From Gallionellaceae bacterium (GTDB taxonomy: Bacteria > Pseudomonadota > Gammaproteobacteria > Burkholderiales > Thiobacillaceae), in assembly GCA_028714735.1 (NCBI GenBank), contig JAQTLU010000001.1:186001-250000 (forward strand): a stretch of DNA of 64,000 bases. The letters are read 5' to 3'. The stretch's first letter is position 1; every line of letters starts with the position of its first letter. Under the pieces are notes generated by a model. That model was not told the DNA's origin and made no database searches. It saw only the letters and a list, made by a program, of their open reading frames with translations. Both the position numbers and the translations under genes were made by a program. Below are positions 46,157-54,580 of the stretch, piece by piece.

Positions 46157-46432
46157 TCATTTCATGTAGGAGCGCAGAACACGGATGACTTGTTCAAGAT
46201 CATCATTACGCTGCAGGGCATCCACCGCATCCGGACCCAAGTGGTCTCTGAGATGTCCCTCCAGAACCTCGGCCATCAGACCGTTCACGGCTCCCCGGAT
46301 GGCCGCGATTTGCTGCAAGATAGCTGAGCAATCCGACTCCTGATCCAGCGCCCACTCCAAGGCTTCTGCTTGACCCTTGATGCGCCGCACTCGTGTCAAT
46401 AACTGCTTCTTGCCTTTGATCGTGTGTGCCAT
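46157..46432 (-). CDS. RcnR/DmeR-type metal-sensing repressor (CsoR family)
   Basis: A 91-residue helical repressor (LTRVRRIKGQAEALEWAL, DCSAILQQIAAIRGAVNGL). The four Ni/Co ligands of E. coli RcnR are at the same positions: His3, Cys35, His60 and His64. This points to a Ni(II)/Co(II) sensor rather than a copper or formaldehyde sensor. ATG 46432 is chosen because it places His3 correctly. It is divergent from a DmeF-like exporter, and a palindrome between them is the likely operator. Confidence 0.9.
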   Translation of the reverse strand: MAHTIKGKKQLLTRVRRIKGQAEALEWALDQESDCSAILQQIAAIRGAVNGLMAEVLEGHLRDHLGPDAVDALQRNDDLEQVIRVLRSYMK

Positions 46433-46456
46433 GTCTACTCCAGTAATCGACCCTGA

Positions 46457-46477
46457 CAGTATACTGGGGTACAGTAT
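46457..46477. promoter_or_regulatory. Candidate RcnR/DmeR operator
   Basis: CAGTATACTGGGGTACAGTAT contains ATACTG-GGGTA-CAGTAT, and its TACT-GGGG-TACAGTA core resembles the RcnR site TACT-G(n)-AGTA. It lies between the divergent repressor and exporter genes, 25 bases before the repressor start. CAGTATACTG at its left is itself a palindrome. Confidence 0.65.
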
Positions 46478-46561
46478 CAATCGCGTCGCGACATCTTACC
46501 AATCTCATCGATTGGTCGTCGTGCACAAGACATATCCAGCCGGGCAACACAGGAATAAACC

Positions 46562-47509
46562 ATGCATACCCATGATCTGAGTCCTTGGACGCACGAGCAT
46601 ATATTCGATGAAGGCAACCATGCAGCCGAACGCGGTACCCGCGCGGTCATGTGGATCACTGCGGCGATGATGGTCGTGGAAATCTTCGCGGGTTGGCGGT
46701 TCAACTCCATGGCGTTGTTGGCCGATGGCTGGCATATGAGTTCGCATGCCGTGGCGATTGGCCTCAGTGCCTTTGCTTACGCTGCGGCAAGGCGCTATTC
46801 AGGCGACCCGCGCTTTGCCTTCGGCACTTGGAAGATCGAAGTGCTGGGCGGTTTTGCCAGTGCCATTTTCCTGCTGGGTGTCGCGGCAATGATGGTGTTT
46901 GCTTCTGTCGAACGCATCCTGTCGCCGCAGCCGATTCATTACCAGGAAGCGATTGTCGTGGCTGTGGTTGGCCTGATCGTGAACATTGTCTGCGCGGTGA
47001 TTCTCGGTGGCGCACACGACCATCATCATGAAGATCATGGCGATCATCACAACCATGATCATGCTCACCACGATGACCTCAACCTGAGATCGGCCTATGT
47101 GCACGTGATTGCAGATGCTGCGACTTCTGTTCTTGCCATTATCGCCTTGATCGGTGGCTGGATTTACGGCTGGTCATGGCTTGACCCGGTAATGGGGATC
47201 GTCGGTGCAGTGCTGGTAGCGCTGTGGGCAAAGAATCTCCTCGCCGAAACCGGCAAGGTGCTGCTTGACCGGGAGATGGATCATCCCGTCGTAGCTGAAA
47301 TCCGGGAGGTTGTCGAAACAGGGCCGGAGGGAGGAGATACGAGGATTACGGATCTACACGTCTGGCGTGTCGGCAAGCAGACCTATTCTTGTGCGCTAAG
47401 TGTCGTCACTCATGACATAACGTTGACGTCAGAGCGGGTGCGGGCGCAACTCGCACAGCACGAGGAAATCGCCCACTCCACCATCGAAATTCACCTATGT
47501 GCGGCTTGA
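46562..47509 (+). CDS. dmeF: Cation diffusion facilitator DmeF (Co/Ni efflux)
   Basis: A 315-residue inner-membrane CDF exporter. It begins with MHTHDLSPWTHEHIF. ALLADGWHMSSHAVAIGL holds the HxxxD-type metal site of helix 2, and a His-rich loop (HDHHHEDHGDHHNHDHAHH) lies between helices 4 and 5. VHVIADAATSVLAI is the second site in helix 5. The His-rich N-terminus and loop fit the DmeF group, which exports Co(II) and Ni(II). Its codon use is visibly less GC-rich than the neighbours, suggesting acquisition together with the repressor. Confidence 0.9.
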   Translation: MHTHDLSPWTHEHIFDEGNHAAERGTRAVMWITAAMMVVEIFAGWRFNSMALLADGWHMSSHAVAIGLSAFAYAAARRYSGDPRFAFGTWKIEVLGGFASAIFLLGVAAMMVFASVERILSPQPIHYQEAIVVAVVGLIVNIVCAVILGGAHDHHHEDHGDHHNHDHAHHDDLNLRSAYVHVIADAATSVLAIIALIGGWIYGWSWLDPVMGIVGAVLVALWAKNLLAETGKVLLDREMDHPVVAEIREVVETGPEGGDTRITDLHVWRVGKQTYSCALSVVTHDITLTSERVRAQLAQHEEIAHSTIEIHLCAA

Positions 47510-47963
47510 TCAGCCCGATACCTGACAGGCTGTTCTGGTAATGGTTCGTCCCTCATTGCAACCAGTGATCGGGCAGAGCGTGGATTTTTTGGGTATCAGA
47601 AATGTGGTGTTGAATTAGTGTCGCGGAAATTGAGAATTATCGCCTCCCTGTATTGAACTACCGCTATTGATTCGCTCCTGCCCTTGGTGACGTGATCGTG
47701 TCCGTCAGCAGTTGGCCGGGAAGAGTCAATCCAACGCGCAGCATCCTATGACTGCATTGAGGCGGTTGCCGCCGTACATAAGTTACGAAAGCAGACGCTC
47801 ACACTGATCAACGTCCGGTAGCTGATTCCTGGCACAGGCGTCTTTTGTTGGCGGCGCGCCCCGTCGACTCGGCCGGGGATGACAGCTCTGGCCGAACGGC
47901 CAGGGAGATGGGAGCGAGTGTAGAATTCGAGCGGTTAATCCGTCCTGCAGAGTTGAATCAATC
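47510..47963. other. 454 bp without an intact gene; possible gene remnant
   Basis: Low-GC start grading into normal composition. A short frame ending with the TAG at about 47820 reads SYDCIEAVAAVHKLRKQTL then TLINVR; it looks protein-like but has no start and no recognised family. A hairpin (CTGGCCGAACGGCCAG) lies near 47890. No transposase or integrase is recognisable. Confidence 0.35.
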
Positions 47964-48767
47964 ATGAAACGCTTCCTGACCTTTTTGACGCTTGCCGGCC
48001 TGTTGCTGGGCTGCGCGACCAGCACCCAGAAGAACGTCACGGGCAAGAGCCGCTCCCAGTTGCTGATCGTGCCGGCCAGCCAGGTGCAGACGATGTCCCT
48101 GCAGTACTATCAGCAGGAAAAGTCGGAGGCCAGCAACAAGGGCCGGCTGATCACCAGTGGACCGAAATACGATAGGGTGGCCCGCGTCTTGCACCGGATG
48201 ATCCCCCAGGTGGCGGTGTTCCGGCAGGACGCCGCCGCATGGCAATGGGAACTGGCGCTCATTGACGACCCCACCATCAACGCCCACGTCCTGGCCGGGG
48301 GCAAGGTCACCTTCTATACCGGCCTGATCGACACCCTGAAACTGACGGATGACGAAATCGCCGCCGTCATGGGCCACGAGATGTCGCATGCCCTGCGCGA
48401 ACACACCCGCGAGAAGATGTCCCAGGATGCGGTCGGCCAGTTGGCACTGAACGTGGGCGGTGCCGCCCTCGGCCTGGGCGAGGGCGCCATGCAGCTGGCC
48501 GGCCTGGCCAAGCAGCTGGGCCTGGACCTCCCCTTCTCGCGTGGAATGGAGAGCGAGGCCGATGTCTATGGCCTGGAATTGGCCGCCCGCTCCGGCTACG
48601 ACCCGCGCGCCGCCATCAGCCTTTGGGACAAGATGGACGCCCAGGGCGGCGGCGCTCCGCCGCAATTCCTGTCCACCCACCCGGCTCCGAAGAACCGCAA
48701 GGCGGAGTTGGAAAAACTGATGCCCAAGGTCATGCCCCTGTATCGGGCTGCGGGCGGCCAGGGCTGA
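47964..48767 (+). CDS. M48-family metalloprotease lipoprotein
   Basis: A 267-residue LoiP/YggG-like protein. The lipobox ends LLLGC. The zinc motif is MGHEMSHALREH, and the third ligand Glu lies in SRGMESEADVYGLELAARSG. FLSTHPAPKNRKAEL is the usual M48 ending. It should act in the periplasm on misfolded outer-membrane proteins. Single gene. Confidence 0.92.
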   Translation: MKRFLTFLTLAGLLLGCATSTQKNVTGKSRSQLLIVPASQVQTMSLQYYQQEKSEASNKGRLITSGPKYDRVARVLHRMIPQVAVFRQDAAAWQWELALIDDPTINAHVLAGGKVTFYTGLIDTLKLTDDEIAAVMGHEMSHALREHTREKMSQDAVGQLALNVGGAALGLGEGAMQLAGLAKQLGLDLPFSRGMESEADVYGLELAARSGYDPRAAISLWDKMDAQGGGAPPQFLSTHPAPKNRKAELEKLMPKVMPLYRAAGGQG

Positions 48768-48855
48768 CCCGGACGCCTCTCCATCTGAAGCTGGCGGCCC
48801 CGGCCGTCATAGGCATGTCCAGTTCACCTCCGCGCTCGAGACCAGGTCGAACAGG

Positions 48856-48888
48856 CACGGTGCGGTGCTTAGCCAAGCGAGCACCGTG
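48856..48888. terminator. Hairpin downstream of the M48 gene (weak terminator?)
   Basis: CACGGTGC and GCACCGTG enclose a second pair (GCTT-AGCC-AAGC). The T-run is poor (ATTT), and it is about 90 bases after the stop, so termination is only possible. The rest of 48768-49056 shows nothing else except the palindrome at 48992. Confidence 0.4.
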
Positions 48889-48991
48889 ATTTACCCTTGA
48901 TGATTGGCGCACGGCGGGCATAAGTTTCCCGGCCGAGCCCCATGCTGCCCGATATTGACTCTGCCTGCGCCTAGCGGAACTTACACGGCCG

Positions 48992-49013
48992 AATAGTTAC
49001 AAATGTAATTATT
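48992..49013. promoter_or_regulatory. Candidate MarR-type operator
   Basis: AATAGTTACA-AA-TGTAATTATT is a 22-base palindrome with one mismatch, 43 bases before the marR GTG. MarR-family regulators typically bind such sites in their own promoter, so autorepression and control of the following efflux genes are likely. Confidence 0.68.
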
Positions 49014-49056
49014 TCTATTGTTATGATTATGGCCAATCAAACCAGCAGGTAGACCA

Positions 49057-49566
49057 GTGCATCAGGATTTCGCATTCTTCGAGCAAGGCATCGACCGCAT
49101 CGCCCGGCAAATTCCGGGCATGCCGCAAGACCGCGTGGTGCTCAACCGCCTGTTCTTCTTCGTGTTCAGGGAGCTGGACGAGGCCTACAATCTGCATCTG
49201 GCAGACTTCGGACTGAACAGCTCGACCTTTCTCGCCCTGGCCATGCTGATGAGCAGCGAGGGCGGCCAACTCAATCCGTGCCACCTGAGCGACGCCCTGA
49301 TCGCCTCGCGCACCAACGTCACCCGCCTGGCCGACGAGCTGGCCGCCGCGGGCTGGGTCGAGCGCAGGCCGAGCATGGAGGACCGCCGCCGGGTGGAACT
49401 GTCGCTCACCGAAAGTGGCCGCGCCCTGGTCCTGAAGGTACTGCCCAGGGTCTGGCAACTGATCGAACGGCAATGGGCCGATTTCAGCCCGGCCGAGGTG
49501 ACCGAGTTCGACCGCCTGCTGCGCAAGCTGATGACCAGCCTGAGCCGTTTCCGGGAGACCGCATGA
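49057..49566 (+). CDS. MarR-family transcriptional regulator (EmrR-like)
   Basis: A 169-residue winged-helix regulator, EmrR/MprA-like (DALIASRTNVTRLADELAAAGWVERRPSMEDRRRVE). The start is GTG 49057; ATGs just upstream run into a stop. It is the first gene of the efflux operon and overlaps the tolC-like gene by ATGA. It would release the operator at 48992-49013 when binding a phenolic or drug ligand. Confidence 0.9.
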   Translation: MHQDFAFFEQGIDRIARQIPGMPQDRVVLNRLFFFVFRELDEAYNLHLADFGLNSSTFLALAMLMSSEGGQLNPCHLSDALIASRTNVTRLADELAAAGWVERRPSMEDRRRVELSLTESGRALVLKVLPRVWQLIERQWADFSPAEVTEFDRLLRKLMTSLSRFRETA

Positions 49567-50975
49567 AACGCCTGCTGCCCTTGCTTGTCACCGGCCTGGC
49601 CGGCTGTGCCCAACTGCCCCACGACCTGCCGGCGCGCCCGGCCCTGAGCGCGCCGTCGGCGGCCGCCACGGTGTCGGCGCTGGCCGCGCCCCTGCCGCGC
49701 CAGCCCAACCCGGCCGAAAACTGGTGGCAGGGCTTCGGCCTGGCCGACCTGGACCGCCTGATCGACGCCGCCCTGCGCGACCAGCCCGACCTGGCCGCCG
49801 CCCGCGCCCGCCTGGCCATGGCCGACCAGGCCGAGCGCCTGGCCCGGCTGGATACCGAGGTGCACTACTCGACCGACGCCACCCTGGTGCGCGAGCGCCT
49901 GAGCGAGAACGGCCTGTTTCCACCGCCCATCGGCGGCAGTTCCTTCACCCAGACCGACATCACCGAGAACCTCAGCTACAACCTCGACTGGTGGGGCCGC
50001 AACCGGGCCCTGCTGCGCGCCGCCGGCAACGAGCGCCAGGCCGTGCAGGACGAGGCCGCGGCGGTCCGCCTGGCGGTGGCGGCGGCGGTGGCCGATGCCT
50101 ATTTCGCCCTCGCCGACATCGATGCCCGCCTGGACCTCGCCCGCGGCCTGGAGCAGCGCCATCGCCAGGAGCGCGACCTGCTCCAGTCCCGCTATGACCT
50201 CGGCCTGGACTCCGCCCTGCCCCTGATCGACGCGCGCCACAAGCTGGACATCGACGCCGACCGCGTCCAGGGCCTGGACTACCAGGGCCGGTCCTGGCGC
50301 TACCGCCTGAGCGCCCTGGTCGGTTCCGACCCGGACCACAGCGGCCAATTGCCGGTGGCCAGCCTCAAGGCCCGCCTGCCGGCCCCGCCCGCCACCCTGC
50401 CCCTGGCCTGGCTGGCCCGCCGGCCCGATGTCGCCGCCCTGCGCAGCCGGGTCGAGGCGGCCGCCGAGCAGAGCACCGCGACCAAGGCGGAGTTCTACCC
50501 CAACCTGGACCTGCGCCTGATGATCGGCCTGGAGACCCTGGACCTCGGCAAACTGCTCCAGGCCGGCAGCCTGTCCGCCTCGGTCGGCCCGGCCCTGCAC
50601 CTGCCCATCTTCAACACCCAGACCCTGCAGGCGAAGCTGGGCCTGCGCGAGGCCGACTATGCCGCGGCGGTCGCCGCCTACAACCACGCCATTCAGGTGG
50701 CGGCCCGCCAGAGCGCCGACGCCTACGCCCTGGTCGCCAGCCTGGAGCAGCGCAGCCGGTCCCAGCAGGAAGCCCTGCAGGAAACCGAGCGGACCCGCAG
50801 ACTGGCCCGGCAGCGCCAGGAAATCGGCCTGGCCGGCCCGCTCGACGCCCTGGCGGCGGACAGCGCCGTGCTCGGCCAGCAGATGAACGACAGCGAAATC
50901 CAGGCCGCCCGCCTGCGCGCCCGCGTGGCGCTGTTCCGGGCCATCGGCGGCGACCTCAAGGACCCCGCGCCATGA
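49563..50975 (+). CDS. Outer-membrane efflux lipoprotein (TolC/NodT family)
   Basis: A 470-residue protein with a lipobox (VTGLAGC) and the two repeated coiled-coil/barrel halves of RND/Emr-type outer-membrane factors. WWQGFGLADLDRLIDAAL and SYNLDWWGRNRALLRAAG are hallmark segments. It forms the outer-membrane channel of the efflux system encoded with emrA and emrB homologues. The start overlaps the marR stop, and the end overlaps the emrA-like gene. Confidence 0.91.
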   Translation: MKRLLPLLVTGLAGCAQLPHDLPARPALSAPSAAATVSALAAPLPRQPNPAENWWQGFGLADLDRLIDAALRDQPDLAAARARLAMADQAERLARLDTEVHYSTDATLVRERLSENGLFPPPIGGSSFTQTDITENLSYNLDWWGRNRALLRAAGNERQAVQDEAAAVRLAVAAAVADAYFALADIDARLDLARGLEQRHRQERDLLQSRYDLGLDSALPLIDARHKLDIDADRVQGLDYQGRSWRYRLSALVGSDPDHSGQLPVASLKARLPAPPATLPLAWLARRPDVAALRSRVEAAAEQSTATKAEFYPNLDLRLMIGLETLDLGKLLQAGSLSASVGPALHLPIFNTQTLQAKLGLREADYAAAVAAYNHAIQVAARQSADAYALVASLEQRSRSQQEALQETERTRRLARQRQEIGLAGPLDALAADSAVLGQQMNDSEIQAARLRARVALFRAIGGDLKDPAP

Positions 50976-52114
50976 CCGTACACCAACCCCAGGCCGACCC
51001 GGCCCGACGCAAACGCCTGCTCATTATCATCGGCCTGGTCTTCCTGGCCGCCGGAATCGCCTGGACCGTGCACTGGTACCTGCACGGGCGCAGCCACGCG
51101 AGCACCGACGACGCCTATGTCGCCGGCAACCTGATCCGGGTCACGCCGCGCATCGGCGGCACCGTGGCGGCCGTGCTGGCGGACGATACCGAGCAGGTCA
51201 AACAGGGCCAGGTCCTGGTCAGGCTGGACGACAGCGACGCCCGCCTGGCCCTGGACAAGGCCGAGGCCGACCTGGGCGAGACGGTGCGCCGGATCGGCCA
51301 GAGCTTCGCCGGGCGCAACCAGCAGACCGCCAACCTGGCCGTGAAGCGACACAAGCTGGACCAGGCCGAGGCCGACCTGGCCCGGCGCGAACGGGCGGTC
51401 TCCGTGCAGGCGGTGTCCAAAGAGGAGGCCGAACACGCCCGCGCCGCCCGCGACCAGGCGAAGTCCGAACTCGACCTGGCGCGCGCCCAGCTGGCCGCCT
51501 CCGACGCCGAGGTCGCCGGCACCTCGGTCGCCACCCACCCGGCCGTGAAGCAGGCCGAGGCGCGCCTGCGCGAGGCCTGGCTGGCCCTGAACCGGTGCGC
51601 GATCCGGGCGCCCGCGGACGGCCAGATCGCCAAGCGCTCGGTCCAGATCGGCCAGCAGGTCGCCCCGGGCGCACCCCTGATGGCCATCGTGCCGATGACC
51701 CAGCTCTGGGTCGAGGCCAACTACAAGGAGGACCAGCTCGACGGCATGGCCATCGGCCAGCCGGTACAACTGGTGTCCGACCTGTACGGCAATGATTTCA
51801 CCTTCCACGGCACGGTGACCGGTCTCTCGGCCGGCACCGGCAGCGTGTTCTCCCTGCTGCCGGCGCAGAACGCCAGCGGCAACTGGATCAAGATCGTCCA
51901 GCGCCTGCCGGTGCGCATCGCCCTCGACCCCAGGGAACTGGCCGGGCATCCGCTCCGGGTCGGCCTGTCGATGAAGGTGGAAGTAGAAACCGGCGCGGCC
52001 GGCAAGGCCGAGAACCTGCCGCCGACCCGCTACGAGACCCCGATGGAGGACGCCCAGGGCGCCGACGCCCTGATCCGTACCATCCTGCAAGCCAACCGCG
52101 CGCGCCAAGGCTGA
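50972..52114 (+). CDS. EmrA-family membrane fusion protein
   Basis: A 380-residue periplasmic adaptor. A single N-terminal helix (LLIIIGLVFLAAGIAW) is followed by the lipoyl half-motif (STDDAYVAGNLIRVTPRI), a long coiled coil (about residues 85-190), the second lipoyl half (NRCAIRAPADGQIAKRSVQIG) and the VEANYKEDQLDGMAIGQPV barrel. It links the EmrB-like pump to the TolC-like channel. Confidence 0.93.
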   Translation: MTVHQPQADPARRKRLLIIIGLVFLAAGIAWTVHWYLHGRSHASTDDAYVAGNLIRVTPRIGGTVAAVLADDTEQVKQGQVLVRLDDSDARLALDKAEADLGETVRRIGQSFAGRNQQTANLAVKRHKLDQAEADLARRERAVSVQAVSKEEAEHARAARDQAKSELDLARAQLAASDAEVAGTSVATHPAVKQAEARLREAWLALNRCAIRAPADGQIAKRSVQIGQQVAPGAPLMAIVPMTQLWVEANYKEDQLDGMAIGQPVQLVSDLYGNDFTFHGTVTGLSAGTGSVFSLLPAQNASGNWIKIVQRLPVRIALDPRELAGHPLRVGLSMKVEVETGAAGKAENLPPTRYETPMEDAQGADALIRTILQANRARQG

Positions 52115-52124
52115 GTCGCACGGC

Positions 52125-53639
52125 ATGAGCCATCCGCCCCTGCACGGCCCCACGCTGGTCCTGCTCACCCTGGGCCTGAGCCTGGGCACCTTCATGCAGG
52201 TGCTCGACTCGTCCATCGCCAACGTCTCGCTGCCGGCGATCTCGGGCGACCTGGCGGTGAGTCCGAACCAGGGCACCTGGGTGATCACCTCGTTCGCGGT
52301 CAGCAACGCCATCGCCCTGCCCCTGACCGGCTGGCTGTCGCGCCGCTTCGGCGACGTGCGCCTGTTCGTCCTCTCCACCCTGCTGTTCACCCTGGCCTCC
52401 TGGCTGTGCGGCCTGGCGCCCAGCCTGCCCCTGCTGATTGCCGCCCGGGTGCTGCAGGGCGCCGTGGCCGGGCCGATGATTCCGCTCTCGCAGAGCCTGC
52501 TGCTGGGCAACTATCCGCCCGAGAAGAAGGGCCTCGCCCTGGCGCTCTGGTCCATGACCGTGATCGTCGCGCCCATCATGGGCCCCATCCTGGGCGGCTG
52601 GATCACCGACAACATCAGCTGGCCGTGGATCTTCTACATCAACATCCCGGTCGGCCTGCTGTCGATCTTCATCACCTGGACCATCCTGGGCAAGCGCTCC
52701 AGCGCCACCCAGTCGGTGCCGGTCGACAAGGTCGGCCTGTTCCTGCTGGTGGTCGGCGTGGGCGCCCTGCAGATCATGCTGGACAAGGGCAACGACCTGG
52801 ACTGGTTCGAATCCGGCAGCATCGTCGCCCTGACCGTGGTTTCGCTGCTGGCGCTCAGCCTGCTGGTGGCCTGGGAACTGACCGACCGCCACCCGGTGGT
52901 CGACTTCCACCTGTTCGGCGACCGCAACTTCCTGGTCGGCACGGCTATCCTGAGCGTCGGCTACCTGGTGTTCTTCGGCAACGTCGTGGTCCTGCCGCTG
53001 TGGCTGCAGACCAACATGGGCTATACCGCCACCTGGGCCGGCATGGCGGCGGCGCCGATCGGCATCCTGCCGGTGTTCCTGTCCGCCGTGGTGGGCAAGA
53101 ACATGCACAAGGTCGACCTGCGCATCTGGGCCACCTTCAGCTTCGGGGTGTTCGCCGCGGTGTCGTTCTGGAACAGCAATTTCAACACCGACGTCACCTT
53201 CGACCAGATCGTCCTGCCCCGACTGCTGATGGGCTTCGGGGTCGCCACCTTCTTCGTGCCGCTGACCTCGCTCACCCTGTCCGGCATCCCGCGCGAGATG
53301 ATGCCCAGCGCCACCGGCCTGTCCAACTTCTTCCGCATCCTGGCCGGCAGTTTCGGCACCTCGCTCAGCATCACCCTGTGGGACCGCCGGGCCGAGTTCC
53401 ACCACAGCATACTGACCTCGCACATCTCGGCCTTCGAGCCCGGCGCGGGCAATCTGCTCGACAACCCGGCCACCGACCCGGCCCTGCTCGACCGGATACT
53501 CAGCCAGCAGGCCGTTCTGATGGCGACCAACGACATCTTCTGGCTGTCCGGCGCCTTCTTCGTCGCCCTGATGGTGCTGGTCTGGCTGGCCAGGCCGCCT
53601 CGACACGACGCCATCCCCGCCAGCAGCGGCGCCCATTAG
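52125..53639 (+). CDS. EmrB-family DHA2 MFS drug transporter
   Basis: A 504-residue, 14-helix drug/proton antiporter. LGTFMQVLDSSIANVSLPAI is the DHA2 helix 1 motif, and GNYPPEKKGLALALWSMTV and IMGPILGGWITDNISWPW are further signatures. It is the pump of the marR-tolC-emrA-emrB operon, which probably exports hydrophobic toxic compounds. It is convergent with the Crp/Fnr gene, 12 bases apart. Confidence 0.94.
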   Translation: MSHPPLHGPTLVLLTLGLSLGTFMQVLDSSIANVSLPAISGDLAVSPNQGTWVITSFAVSNAIALPLTGWLSRRFGDVRLFVLSTLLFTLASWLCGLAPSLPLLIAARVLQGAVAGPMIPLSQSLLLGNYPPEKKGLALALWSMTVIVAPIMGPILGGWITDNISWPWIFYINIPVGLLSIFITWTILGKRSSATQSVPVDKVGLFLLVVGVGALQIMLDKGNDLDWFESGSIVALTVVSLLALSLLVAWELTDRHPVVDFHLFGDRNFLVGTAILSVGYLVFFGNVVVLPLWLQTNMGYTATWAGMAAAPIGILPVFLSAVVGKNMHKVDLRIWATFSFGVFAAVSFWNSNFNTDVTFDQIVLPRLLMGFGVATFFVPLTSLTLSGIPREMMPSATGLSNFFRILAGSFGTSLSITLWDRRAEFHHSILTSHISAFEPGAGNLLDNPATDPALLDRILSQQAVLMATNDIFWLSGAFFVALMVLVWLARPPRHDAIPASSGAH

Positions 53640-53651
53640 CGCCGATGCCGG

Positions 53652-54338
53652 TCAGCAGGCGTGCAGCCTCAGCTGCTCGGCGTTGGCGACCCGGATGAAG
53701 CGGCCGTTGATCTGCAGGTAGCCCTGCTGGGACAGCCGGCGCAGGACGCGCGAGAAGGTCTCCGGCGCCAGGTTGAGGTGCGAGGCGATGGTCTGCTTGT
53801 TGGTGTTCAGCTCTACCTCGAAGCTGTCGGTCTGGCTGGGCGCCAGCTGGGTCAGGTAGTGGGCGACGCGCTGGGCGCTGCTGCGCTGGGTGCACGATTC
53901 CATGTTGTCGATGACGTCATGCATGCGCTCGGCCAGGCTGTTCATCAGCTCGAAGCAGAGGCCGGGGTTGTCGCCCAGAACCCCCATCAGGGCCGTGCGC
54001 GGCACCATCAGCAGGATGCTGTCGCGCACGGCCTGGGCGGTCATCGGATAGGGCCGGTCGAGCAGGACGGACTCCTCGCCGAAGATCTCGCCCGGATTGA
54101 CCAGGCGGACGATCTTCTCGCCCCCCTGCACCGAGGGCAGGAACAGCTTGACCTGGCCGGCGACGACGAGATGCAGGCTGGCAGGATGACTGCCTTTCTG
54201 GAACAGCACCTCGTGCTTGCTGGTCCGGTATTCCCGGGTCGATCTGGCCAGACGGGCCGATTCGGAACCGTCCAGGCCGCTGAAGATCGGCTGCCGGGAC
54301 AGGATTTCAGTGATGGAGTGTCTTGTTTCCTGGATCAT
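53652..54338 (-). CDS. Crp/Fnr-family regulator (DNR-like, no N-terminal Fe-S cysteines)
   Basis: A 228-residue regulator with a cyclic-nucleotide-binding-type sensor domain (about residues 20-130, NPGEIFGEESVLLDRPY) and a HTH (TNKQTIASHLNLAPETFSRVLRRL broken here after SHL for reading). The recognition helix keeps the E..SR set (ETFSR) that reads TTGAT half-sites in FNR. The N-terminal cysteines of oxygen-sensing FNR are missing, so a DNR-like NO sensor or another ligand is likely. ATG 54338 is chosen by domain position. Confidence 0.88.
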   Translation of the reverse strand: MIQETRHSITEILSRQPIFSGLDGSESARLARSTREYRTSKHEVLFQKGSHPASLHLVVAGQVKLFLPSVQGGEKIVRLVNPGEIFGEESVLLDRPYPMTAQAVRDSILLMVPRTALMGVLGDNPGLCFELMNSLAERMHDVIDNMESCTQRSSAQRVAHYLTQLAPSQTDSFEVELNTNKQTIASHLNLAPETFSRVLRRLSQQGYLQINGRFIRVANAEQLRLHAC

Positions 54339-54580
54339 GGTCTTCACCAAATGCCCTGTGGCTACGCTGAGAACCCATTCTAGGAACCGGGGCGGGGGAG
54401 TAATACCGGCGCCAATAGCCGAGCGCCGCGCTCCAGATACCACTTTGGTGGTAGACGACCGTCGAACAAAGCATTTTGAATCAGGCTGTTATCATGTCGC
54501 CTGGAGTGTGCTCGGATACTCCGTGCACTGAGGGGGTATCCCCATTAATCTGACGACCGGAACCCGGTCCGGACTTGTCC

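Noticed and set aside
54339-54580. FNR-type box between the Crp/Fnr gene and narX
   Set aside because: No TTGAT-N4-ATCAA or close variant was found in this divergent region.
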